Source of the DNA: Cyanobacteria bacterium UBA7694
GTDB taxonomy: Bacteria > Cyanobacteriota > Sericytochromatia > UBA7694
Assembly (NCBI GenBank): GCA_002482705.1
Contig: DLGM01000059.1
Coordinates: forward strand, 1-6,721
DNA length: 6,721 bases
Reading direction: 5' to 3'
Below, one piece after another: positions 1 through 5,400 of the stretch. A program made the translations under genes and the position numbers. The notes under the pieces were generated by a model. That model was not told the DNA's origin and did no database searches. It was given only the letters and a program-made list of their open reading frames with translations. How positions within the stretch are numbered: position 1 is the first letter of the stretch; every line of letters begins with the position of its first letter.

Positions 1-9
1 ACCATCAGG

Positions 10-48
10 ATGGGCTGAATAACTTAGCGTGTAAATTATTCAGCCCAT
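10..48. repeat. Perfect 13-bp inverted repeat (hairpin), 13-nt loop
   Basis: ATGGGCTGAATAA (10-22) is mirrored exactly by TTATTCAGCCCAT (36-48) around a 13-nt loop. Neither strand has a T-run after the stem, so it is not a textbook intrinsic terminator. It lies about 50 bp beyond the stop of the leftward oxidoreductase and could end transcription from either side. Its far flank is outside the window. The repeat is seen directly; the function is inferred. Confidence 0.5.
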
Positions 49-67
49 ATGCTTGTTGTGTCAGGTA

Positions 68-90
68 CAAAATGAGGTTTTAACCTGATA
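68..90 (-). terminator. Weak candidate terminator of the oxidoreductase gene
   Basis: Just past the leftward stop, the minus strand reads AGGTT-AA-AACCT (86 down to 75) and then CATTTTGT, a short stem followed by an interrupted T-rich tract. An alternative overlapping stem pairs ACCTGA (83-88) with TCAGGT (61-66). The stem is only 5-6 bp, so this is a tentative call. Confidence 0.3.
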
Positions 91-96
91 CCCTAC

Positions 97-729
97 TCAG
101 TTGCGGTGCAGCCAGACCGGCGCAATGCCTGTGCCTTGGCCTGCCATGTAGGCAAACCAGATATTTTGCATGGCCAGCGGTTCGAGGTTGCGGGCATTGC
201 TGAGCGGGCCTGCATCCACAGGCGTAAAGCCCATGCTGGTGGCCAGCGTACTAACCTGTGACTTGGCGATAGCGTCGTCACTGGCAATAAAGACCTGAAC
301 CTGTTGGCCCGCAATCTCCGTACCTTCACTAAAAACCTGTGCCAACACGGTGTTAAAGGCCTTGACCAGTTTTACGCCCGGCAGAGCTTTGGCAATTTCT
401 TCAGCGGCTGAGCTGGTATGCCCCACCACCAAGCCGGAAAAGTCGGCGGCAACGGGATTAGAGATGTCAATGACGGTCTTGCCGGTAAGATCGCCCAGGC
501 TTTGCAGCGCTTTTACCTGTTCAGTATACGGTGTGGTAGCAATGACAATATCGGCAGCGTGGGCCGCCTCAGCCGGAGGCAGGACGCGGATCGAGGCATC
601 AATTGTTGCGGCCGCCGCTTGTGCCTTCTCAAGCGAAAGGCCTGTCAGGGTAACGGTATGCCCAGCACCAGCAATCCGCCGCGCCAGCCCCAAACCCATG
701 TTTCCGTATCCGATAATCGTGATGTTCAT
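97..729 (-). CDS. NAD(P)-binding oxidoreductase, F420:NADP reductase-like (COG2085)
   Basis: This 210-residue soluble Rossmann protein opens with MNITIIGYGNMGLG, whose G7-x-G9-x-x-G12 is the dinucleotide-binding loop directly after strand 1. Further family marks are VIDISNPV around residue 90, LVKAFNTV around 122 and, near the C-terminus, a DAGPLSNARNLEPLA segment typical of the COG2085 family (annotated as NADPH-dependent F420 reductase or NADP oxidoreductase). Full length and complete. The ATG at 729 is supported by AAAGGAG with 8-nt spacing. Most beta- and gammaproteobacteria do not make F420, so the hydride partner is probably something else, perhaps a flavin or a small carbonyl or quinone compound; this is inference. 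It is divergently transcribed from the adjacent LysR gene and shares a palindromic control region with it, so it is the obvious regulated target. Confidence 0.88.
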   Translation of the reverse strand: MNITIIGYGNMGLGLARRIAGAGHTVTLTGLSLEKAQAAAATIDASIRVLPPAEAAHAADIVIATTPYTEQVKALQSLGDLTGKTVIDISNPVAADFSGLVVGHTSSAAEEIAKALPGVKLVKAFNTVLAQVFSEGTEIAGQQVQVFIASDDAIAKSQVSTLATSMGFTPVDAGPLSNARNLEPLAMQNIWFAYMAGQGTGIAPVWLHRN

Positions 730-764
730 CTGTGTATCTCCTTTGATTTAGCTTTGATACCCTT

Positions 765-793
765 ATACTAATCGTTTCTTATAAGCTCATCAA
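765..793 (-). promoter_or_regulatory. Putative sigma70 promoter of the oxidoreductase gene
   Basis: On the minus strand TTGATG (793-788) is followed after 17 nt by TAGTAT (770-765). Each matches the -35 and -10 consensus at four of six positions. The -35 is one arm of the 787-811 palindrome. The transcript would start about 30 nt upstream of the AAAGGAG ribosome site. Confidence 0.45.
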
Positions 794-811
794 TTGGTAT
801 ATTATTGATGA
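787..811. promoter_or_regulatory. Perfect 8-bp palindrome, likely LysR operator
   Basis: TCATCAAT (787-794), a 9-bp AT-rich spacer, then ATTGATGA (804-811). The arms are perfectly complementary. It sits in the 133-bp gap between the divergent oxidoreductase and LysR genes, where a LysR-type regulator normally binds. Each arm contains TTGATG on the outward-reading strand, so binding here could affect both promoters. The palindrome is observed; binding by the neighbouring LysR protein is inferred. Confidence 0.6.
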
Positions 812-862
812 ATCATTTCCCTACTGTTAATGATTAGCATTGCAACAGAAAAGGACTAACCG

Positions 863-1771
863 ATGGATACACTTGTCAGCATGAAGGTCTTCAGACAAGT
901 GGCTGAACTTGGCAGCTTTGTGCGCACTGCCGAAAAGCTCCGCATCTCAACAGCCATGACCAGTAAACATATCCAGCATCTGGAGTCCCATCTGGGCGTA
1001 CGCCTGTTTCATCGCACCAGCCGACGTGTATCCTTAACCGACGAAGGGCGGTTTTATCTGACACGCTGCACCGAGATCCTGGCCGAGATTGAAGAAACGG
1101 AAGCGGCGCTCACCAGTGCCCATACACGTCCCATCGGCGTACTCAGGGTTGCGGCCCCGGTGTGGATGTGTGATGAAGCGTTTGCCACAACCCTCAGCCG
1201 CTACCATGAGCAGTACCCCGAAGTAGAACTTGAGCTGGTACTGGCCGATCGGACCATCGATCTGGTCGAAGAAAGCATTGATGTCGCGCTACGCGTGACG
1301 GCTGAACCCCACGAAACCCTGCTTGCGCGGCGCATCTGTGAGGTGCCTTTGGTCATGGTGGGCAGCCCGGCCTATCTGGCACGCAAGGGCCGACCGACAC
1401 AAGCGGAGGATCTTGCCCATCACCCGATGATCGTCAATAATAATCTGGCCCACAGCCGCAGCCTGAGCTATCTCACACCTGAAGGCCCGCGCCAGATTCC
1501 CTTACAGGTCGTAATGTCTACCAATAATACCCATCTGATTGCCCAGTCAGCCGCCTGCGGCATGGGCCTAGCCATGCTTCCGGGACTGCTGCTGCGCGAA
1601 GCCTCGTTGGCAAGCAGGCTTGAACAGGTACTGCCAGAACTACAATGGCCCACAAATCTTTATCTCTACGCAGTTTATACCAGCCGCCGCTTTCAATCGC
1701 CCAAAGTCCGAACCTTTATTGATTTCATCAGCATGTCCTTTCGCGAAACGCCTCCTATGGGCTTCCGGTAA
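863..1771 (+). CDS. LysR-family transcriptional regulator
   Basis: A 302-residue protein of normal LysR length. Residues 1-60 form the winged helix-turn-helix: FRQVAELGSFVRTAEKLRIS, then TSKHIQHLESHLGVRLFHRTSRRVSLTDEG. A linker helix follows (about 65-88). Residues 90-295 form the periplasmic-binding-protein-like effector domain, starting IGVLRVAAPV, a CrgA-like subclass judged by pattern only. The ATG at 863 has AAGGA at 851-855 (7-nt spacing) and gives the canonical N-terminus. It probably controls the divergent NAD(P)-binding oxidoreductase and itself through the 787-811 palindrome. The inducer cannot be read from sequence. A possible promoter is TTGATG at 805-810 with a poor -10 (TAATGA, 828-833) preceded by TG. 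Confidence 0.95.
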   Translation: MDTLVSMKVFRQVAELGSFVRTAEKLRISTAMTSKHIQHLESHLGVRLFHRTSRRVSLTDEGRFYLTRCTEILAEIEETEAALTSAHTRPIGVLRVAAPVWMCDEAFATTLSRYHEQYPEVELELVLADRTIDLVEESIDVALRVTAEPHETLLARRICEVPLVMVGSPAYLARKGRPTQAEDLAHHPMIVNNNLAHSRSLSYLTPEGPRQIPLQVVMSTNNTHLIAQSAACGMGLAMLPGLLLREASLASRLEQVLPELQWPTNLYLYAVYTSRRFQSPKVRTFIDFISMSFRETPPMGFR

Positions 1772-1805
1772 TCCCATAATGCTTCAGGCCTCCGCCACCG
1801 TCGTC

Positions 1806-1873
1806 ATAGGGGCTACAGCTATGTATTTGCCCAAGCGGTTACTTGCTCCCTCACACCAGCACAACGCCCCTAT
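1806..1873. repeat. Inverted repeat ATAGGGGC/GCCCCTAT between convergent genes
   Basis: ATAGGGGC (1806-1813) and GCCCCTAT (1866-1873) are perfect complements separated by 52 nt; pairing extends outward with one mismatch. The right arm abuts the AraC-gene stop. It lies between the convergent LysR and AraC genes, where a bidirectional terminator would be expected, but the long loop and lack of T-runs make that weak. Confidence 0.3.
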
Positions 1874-2757
1874 CACCGAGCCTGCTCAATCCGCCGCAAT
1901 TGCTGCGTGTCTTTAGCCGGAGGTGCGCCAAAAAACCGGCCATATTCGCGGTTAAACTGTGACGGGCTCTGGTAACCCACTTCATAAGCTGCATCCACAA
2001 CCGAATACCCCCCAAAGGCGATCAGGTTCCTGGCTTCCATCAGCCGGAGCTGTTTTTGGTACTGAATGGGGCTCAAACCCGTAATGCGTTTAAAGTGACG
2101 GTGGAAGGTATTGATCGCCATCCCCGCGGCATCGGCAATTTCACCAATTTCTACCGGGTGCTGATAATTTTTCCGCAAGGTCTGAATGGTCTGGCTAATT
2201 TTAGAGAAATTATTTTCAGCAGAGGCCAGTTGTCTGAGTGTTCCGCCATGGGGGCCGATCAGAACGCGGTACAATAACTCCCGTTCATAGGCCGGAGCCA
2301 GCGCCGGGACATCTTGGGGCGAATGGCCCAAACGCAACAGGCGCAGCCACACCGCCAACATGTCGTCATCCAATTCACAAGCTGATAAAGGCACCGGGTG
2401 GCGCGGCAGCAAACTTTCGGGAATATCCCGCAAAAGCTGTTGAAGGGCTGTGGCATCAATGTGAAAACCCATCGAAATATACGGGTTTCCATGGGCATCC
2501 GGGCAGACCCGCGCGGTAGCGGGCACATGCACTGGCAACACATAATAGGCCGGGCCTGCCAAAACCGTCTGTTGCCCATCAACAGAAAAAATCTTGGTGC
2601 CCTGTACTGTAAAACCAATCACGGGCCGGTAAAGGGTCGCCAGTTGATGATGGGGGATATCGCCTTTGACTACGAGCAGCCCCGGCACTGCCGTTGTGAC
2701 AGGTTGGGTACCCACCCCTTGTGTCAAAGAAATAATTTCAGCCAAAATAGTGTTCAT
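1873..2757 (-). CDS. AraC-family transcriptional regulator
   Basis: A 294-residue protein with an AraC_N-type (PF06719-like) ligand-binding domain in residues 1-170: LLVVKGDIPHHQLATLYRPVIGFTVQGTK, then a cupin-like YYVLPVHVPATARV. The C-terminal double helix-turn-helix (about 195-285) reads IGEIADAAGMAINTFHRHFK, then TGLSPIQYQKQLRLMEARNLI, GGYSVVDAAYEVGYQSPSQF, and NREYGRFFGAPP, all canonical. The ATG at 2757 (MNTILAEI) is chosen because the in-frame extension to 2862 is unlike the family and runs through promoter-like DNA. No Shine-Dalgarno precedes 2757, and a consensus -10 ends 7 nt upstream, so the mRNA may be leaderless. It is divergent from the SDR gene, which it most likely regulates, as aldehyde-responsive AraC_N relatives (YqhC type) do for reductases; that parallel is inference. 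Confidence 0.93.
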   Translation of the reverse strand: MNTILAEIISLTQGVGTQPVTTAVPGLLVVKGDIPHHQLATLYRPVIGFTVQGTKIFSVDGQQTVLAGPAYYVLPVHVPATARVCPDAHGNPYISMGFHIDATALQQLLRDIPESLLPRHPVPLSACELDDDMLAVWLRLLRLGHSPQDVPALAPAYERELLYRVLIGPHGGTLRQLASAENNFSKISQTIQTLRKNYQHPVEIGEIADAAGMAINTFHRHFKRITGLSPIQYQKQLRLMEARNLIAFGGYSVVDAAYEVGYQSPSQFNREYGRFFGAPPAKDTQQLRRIEQAR

Positions 2758-2764
2758 ATTCGAT

Positions 2765-2793
2765 ATTATACCGATTATTTTAGCCAACAACAA
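2765..2793 (-). promoter_or_regulatory. Promoter of the AraC gene (consensus -10)
   Basis: On the minus strand TTGTTG (2793-2788), 17 nt, then a perfect TATAAT (2770-2765). Only ATCGAAT separates the -10 from the ATG at 2757, so transcription would start at or one base before the start codon. Confidence 0.55.
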
Positions 2794-2807
2794 ACTACAT
2801 TCAAGTA

Positions 2808-2890
2808 CTTTTAGGCTATCATCAAGCAATACAATGACGTATACACCAAACAAAACATACACCCATTTTTAAACATTGGTGCTTTTAGGC
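2808..2890. promoter_or_regulatory. Direct repeats CTTTTAGGC in AraC/SDR intergenic region
   Basis: CTTTTAGGC occurs at 2808-2816 and again at 2882-2890, followed by TAT and AAT respectively. The copies are 74 bp apart, close to seven helical turns, so they face the same side of the DNA. AraC-type regulators commonly bind directly repeated half-sites, which makes these candidate operators. A looser TTTTAGCC lies at 2778-2785, over the AraC promoter spacer. The repeat is observed; the role is inferred. Confidence 0.35.
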
Positions 2891-2984
2891 AATTCATAGG
2901 CAGGATTGGATATAGAATTTTCACCCGCATAAAGCGAGAATAAAAACAAGCCCGCAGGGTTAACAATTCAAACGGAGAAACACA

Positions 2985-3740
2985 ATGAAAATTGCAGTGG
3001 TTACAGGCGGTAGCAGCGGTATTGGCAAAGCGGTGGTTTTGGAGTTGGCAAAACGTGGTGTAGGTGTCATTTTCACCTATAACTCGCGCAAAAATGGTGC
3101 TGATACACTGGTACAAGAAATTGAGCAAAATTATGGGGTTCGGGCAGTGGCAATTAAGCTCGATTTAAATGCCCCGACACCTTTTGACCCCTTTGCCGAA
3201 GCGGTGAAAAAAAATCTTGCCCAAGTTTGGGATACCCAGACCTTTGATTATCTCGTCAATAATGCCGGGATAGGGGGCGCCATGATGGCGCACGAAGTGA
3301 CCGAGGCCCACTTTGAGCAGATGATCAATGCCAACTTTAAAGGGGCTGTTTTTGTCACCCGCCACCTGCTCCCCATGTTAGCGGATGCGGGGGCCATTCT
3401 CAATGTGGCAAGTACCTCTGCCAAAGCACAAACCATCGGATTTTCTATTTATGGAGCCACCAAGGCAGCCCTGGTCAACTGGAGCAAATATCTGGCCAAA
3501 GAGTTGGCCCCCCGCAAAATCCGGGTCAATTCCGTTTCCCCCGGCCCCACCCACACGAATTTTTCTGATTCGGCCTTTGACAAATATCCCGAATACATTC
3601 AGCCCCTGGCAGATGAAACGGCGCTGGGGCGGTTGGGTCGCCCAGAAGATTTTGGCTCGGCAATTGCCCACTTTTTATCTGATGACTTTGCCTGGATGAC
3701 GGCCCAGGATGTGGAAATTTCCGGCGGCCATCGCCTCTAA
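2985..3740 (+). CDS. Short-chain dehydrogenase/reductase (SDR), classical type
   Basis: A 251-residue NAD(P)-dependent oxidoreductase of usual classical-SDR length. Visible motifs: TGGSSGIG cofactor loop (residues 7-14), a basic residue after strand 2 (YNSRK, R35) that favours NADPH, D60 before the adenine pocket, NNAG at 92-95, and the catalytic set with S143 (NVAST), Y156 and K160 (YGATK) and an Asn at 115 or 117. PGPTHTNF follows, then LGRLGRPEDFGSAIAHFLSDDFAWMTAQDVEISGG, the standard C-terminal SDR signature. The ATG at 2985 has GGAG at 2974-2977 with 7-nt spacing. It is cytoplasmic; the substrate, a carbonyl or alcohol, is not predictable. It stands alone downstream of a 227-bp intergenic region shared with the divergent AraC regulator. 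The coding region contains an A8 run (3207-3214), but the frame is intact. Confidence 0.95.
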   Translation: MKIAVVTGGSSGIGKAVVLELAKRGVGVIFTYNSRKNGADTLVQEIEQNYGVRAVAIKLDLNAPTPFDPFAEAVKKNLAQVWDTQTFDYLVNNAGIGGAMMAHEVTEAHFEQMINANFKGAVFVTRHLLPMLADAGAILNVASTSAKAQTIGFSIYGATKAALVNWSKYLAKELAPRKIRVNSVSPGPTHTNFSDSAFDKYPEYIQPLADETALGRLGRPEDFGSAIAHFLSDDFAWMTAQDVEISGGHRL

Positions 3741-3756
3741 ACAAACTTCCCCCGAT

Positions 3757-3793
3757 TCAATCCCGGCCAGAGGTGCCTCAAGGCCGGGATTGA
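3757..3793. terminator. Strong 12-bp hairpin, candidate bidirectional terminator
   Basis: TCAATCCCGGCC (3757-3768) pairs perfectly with GGCCGGGATTGA (3782-3793). The 13-nt loop itself contains GAGG-TG-CCTC. It begins 16 bp after the SDR stop, between convergent SDR and Rrf2 genes, so a terminator role is likely even though no T-run follows on either strand. A second, weaker repeat (ACAAGCTG 3797-3804, CAGCTTGT 3834-3841) lies just beyond. Confidence 0.6.
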
Positions 3794-3909
3794 GTGACAA
3801 GCTGGTCGCCCCGCACAAGCACACGCAGGCGCTCAGCTTGTTGGCATGATTGCTTGCCGTAGCGCTCTATTTGTCAGAACAGGCCAGAGCAGAGGGGTAT
3901 ACAAACACC

Positions 3910-4377
3910 CTAGGTAGAAGGATTGTCGTGCGATCCGGTGCAGTGGCGCTCAGAGAACGGCAACAACGCCTGAAAGTCGCGCTCAATCTGGGCCACGGTC
4001 AGGTGGGAAAAACGCTCCAGCACCCAATCACGCGCCTGCTGCAAGACCTCATCCAGTGCTTGGTTGACGGCCTTTTCCACCAAACACCCACGGGGCTCAG
4101 TGACGGGGCTCAACACCCACAGCGGCGGCTCCCCCAATGCGGCATATACCTCCCGCAAGCTAATCTGCTCCAAGGGCAACAATAGCTTCCACCCACCCCC
4201 ATGGCCTTTTTCCGCCTGGATCAGGTTCTGTTTACGCAGACCAGCCAAGGTGCGGCGTACTACCACCGGATGGGTATTGAGCATCTGGCCAATCGCCTGT
4301 GAGGTGAGGGGAGTCTGGTGCTGGTTCATGTGAATCAGCACATGCAGGGTACGCCAAAGCCGTTGATCGTTTTTCAT
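3910..4377 (-). CDS. Rrf2-family transcriptional regulator without Fe-S cysteines
   Basis: A 155-residue winged-helix regulator. The Rrf2 signature is clear: QRLWRTLHVLIHMNQHQ (5-21), TSQAIGQMLNTHPVVVRRTLAGLRKQNLI (25-53), then GHGGGWKLLLPLEQISLREVYAALGEP (58-84) including the wing and the dimerisation helix. IscR/NsrR-type members carry three clustered cysteines; here only C98 and C146 exist, so a [2Fe-2S] cluster with that ligand set is not possible and a thiol- or ligand-responsive mode (as in YwnA/CymR-like members) is more likely. The ATG at 4377 gives the family-typical N-terminus. Upstream in-frame ATGs (4410, 4428) would add 11-17 atypical residues. It is divergent from the methyltransferase pseudogene, with two operator-like palindromes between them, so autoregulation plus control of that gene is inferred. 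Confidence 0.9.
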   Translation of the reverse strand: MKNDQRLWRTLHVLIHMNQHQTPLTSQAIGQMLNTHPVVVRRTLAGLRKQNLIQAEKGHGGGWKLLLPLEQISLREVYAALGEPPLWVLSPVTEPRGCLVEKAVNQALDEVLQQARDWVLERFSHLTVAQIERDFQALLPFSERHCTGSHDNPST

Positions 4378-4429
4378 AGTATCCGCCAAAATCTCCCTCA
4401 ATCCTAGCATGGACGCGCCCAACAGCACA

Positions 4430-4450
4430 ATGTAACATTAAAAGTTGCAT
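4430..4450. promoter_or_regulatory. Rrf2 operator copy 1 (imperfect)
   Basis: ATGTAAC (4430-4436), 7-bp A/T spacer, GTTGCAT (4444-4450): the same architecture as the perfect site at 4473-4493 with one arm base changed. It is the proximal copy to the Rrf2 gene, so it likely serves autorepression. Centre-to-centre distance to the other copy is 43 bp, about four helical turns. Confidence 0.65.
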
Positions 4451-4472
4451 GAGTAAGTGGCCTCCTGCTATC

Positions 4473-4493
4473 ATGTAACATAATAAGTTACAT
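4473..4493. promoter_or_regulatory. Rrf2 operator copy 2 (perfect palindrome)
   Basis: ATGTAAC (4473-4479), ATAATAA spacer, GTTACAT (4487-4493). The 7-bp arms are perfectly complementary. It ends 34 bp upstream of the methyltransferase start codon, over the likely -10/start region, an ideal place for repression. Dyads of this size with an AT-rich centre are typical of Rrf2 regulators; the assignment to the neighbouring protein is inferred. Confidence 0.7.
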
Positions 4494-4527
4494 AAAAATC
4501 GACAAGCTTGCCTAAAGGAGCCTCAAC

Positions 4528-5167
4528 ATGCCCCACGATATACCTACAGACCCCAAAAAATTCTGGGAAGACCGTTAAGCCCAGAGCCTGACCCGCCAGC
4601 GCGGCAAGGCTGGACGTTTTTTACAGCAGCAGGTCGCCGGATTAGCCCCTGGCCGGGTGCTGGAACTGGGCTGCAGCACCGGCGACGACAGCTTATGGCT
4701 GGCCGAACAGGGCTGGCACCACCGCCGTGGACATTTCTGAACAGGCGGTGCAAACGGCACAGCGTCTGGCCCAGGAAGCAGGGCTGGACGCCCAGATAGA
4801 CTTACAGGCCATCGATCTGAGCCAGCATTTCCCGGCAGGCGAATTTGAGCTGGTCTGCGCGCTCTATTTCCAGTCGCCCTATGACGATTTCCCGCGCATC
4901 GACATTTTACAGCAGGCCGCGCGCCGGATTGTGCCCGGTGGCCATCTACTGATTGTCACCCACGCCTCGGCTCCGCCCTGGGCCAAACCCGACGAGAACA
5001 TGAAGCACCACGTGTTTCCCACCGCTGACGGCGACTGGCAGGCCCTTGCTTTACCCGAGGGCCAGTGGCAGAAGCTGCACGTGGGCATCACAACGCGGGT
5101 GGCGAAAGGCCCGGAGGGGCAAGAGGCCGAGCTGCAAGACAACCTCATTTGGGCACGGCGGGTGTAA
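4528..5167 (+). pseudogene. Class I SAM-dependent methyltransferase, disrupted (nonsense + frameshift)
   Basis: The ATG at 4528 has an AAAGGAG ribosome site (4514-4520) and begins MPHDIPTDPKKFWEDR, then TAA (4576-4578) where relatives usually have Tyr (the FWEDRYAQS-type start). Same-frame translation continues AQSLTRQRGKAGRFLQQQ and reaches motif I, VLELGCSTGDD (about residues 43-53), then LAEQGW. There the frame shifts at about 4718: downstream TAVDISEQAVQTAQ is in the next frame. Restoring two bases (GGCTGGCAC[GT]CACC) would give the expected GWHVTAVD, so a 2-bp deletion fits best. The rest is intact: ELVCALYFQSPYDDF, RRIVPGGHLLIVTHAS and a normal end at 5165-5167. Restored length would be about 213 residues, normal for TehB-like/methyltransferase-25 domain proteins. 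The SAM-binding half is separated from the rest, so a functional enzyme is unlikely. A residual reading frame opens at GTG 4727. Assembly error is the main alternative. Confidence 0.85.
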
Positions 5168-5201
5168 GCTCCCTCGGCCTTGTCCAGAACTTCGTTTTTT
5201 T
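5151..5201 (+). terminator. Possible terminator after the methyltransferase
   Basis: GGGCACGGC (5151-5159) can pair with GCCTTGTCC (5177-5185) with one wobble and one mismatch, and GGG (5160-5162) with CCC (5171-5173) inside. A T7 run follows at 5195-5201, but 9 nt separate it from the stem, more than is usual. Confidence 0.3.
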
Positions 5202-5329
5202 GCCATCACCAGTGATTAAAACAAGCTGAACGGGCTAAAATCACCAACGGGCTCAAAGACTTAGGCCCTCGCGCACTCAATGAATCAAAGTCTGGCAGCC
5301 ATGTAAGCCCCAAATATACAACCCACACC

Positions 5330-5365
5330 CAAGAACCTGATTCTGGTTTGGAGATCAGGTTCTTG
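5330..5365. promoter_or_regulatory. 12-bp perfect inverted repeat, operator or terminator
   Basis: CAAGAACCTGAT (5330-5341) and ATCAGGTTCTTG (5354-5365) are perfect complements around a 12-nt loop. The right arm overlaps a possible -35 (TTGATT, 5363-5368) of the toxin-like operon. That placement suits an autorepression operator for the helix-turn-helix protein encoded downstream. No T-run follows, so a terminator reading is weaker, though it resembles the other long hairpins in the window. Confidence 0.5.
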
Positions 5366-5392
5366 ATTAAAAATGTTATGTTATGTTATGTT
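5363..5392 (+). promoter_or_regulatory. Putative promoter of the toxin-like operon
   Basis: TTGATT (5363-5368) and, after 18 nt, TATGTT (5387-5392), each matching the sigma70 consensus at four of six positions. The -10 and most of the spacer are made of the ATGTT repeat. Transcription would start near 5399, leaving a very short leader before the GGAGG. Confidence 0.35.
5373..5392 (+). repeat. Pentanucleotide tandem repeat (ATGTT)x4
   Basis: Four exact head-to-tail ATGTT units. Because 5 is not a multiple of 3, the ATG in each unit lies in a shifting frame: only the one at 5383 is in frame with the toxin-like gene, while 5373 and 5388 share another frame and 5378 the third. Changes in unit number would alter promoter spacing and which ATG is in frame. 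Confidence 0.8.
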
Positions 5393-5400
5393 TTTGGTAT

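Noticed and set aside
3..83. Tail of an upstream gene reading rightward to a stop at 81-83
   Set aside because: The frame is open for only about 26 codons, runs through the perfect hairpin and shows no recognisable protein pattern.
2398..2814. Open frame of 138 codons on the plus strand opposite the AraC gene
   Set aside because: It lies antisense to a clearly recognisable AraC protein, has no family resemblance and no convincing ribosome site.
2758..2862. N-terminal extension of the AraC protein from ATG 2862
   Set aside because: The extra 35 residues are hydrophobic and unlike the family, and the stretch contains a consensus -10 and candidate operator DNA.
3207..3214. A8 tract inside the SDR gene as a phase-variation site
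   Set aside because: The frame is intact, the run encodes ordinary Lys residues in a helix, and a single A8 run is not enough evidence for a switch.
4576..4720. Stop readthrough plus programmed frameshift in the methyltransferase
   Set aside because: A UAA stop with no recoding signal, and a frame change at a non-slippery GGCACCACC, do not look programmed; two lesions point to decay or sequence error.
5168..5329. Small RNA or decayed gene between methyltransferase and TA-like operon
   Set aside because: Only short weak stems (for example GTGATT/AATCAC) and a duplicated AACGGGCT are visible; no promoter-terminator pair or coding pattern.
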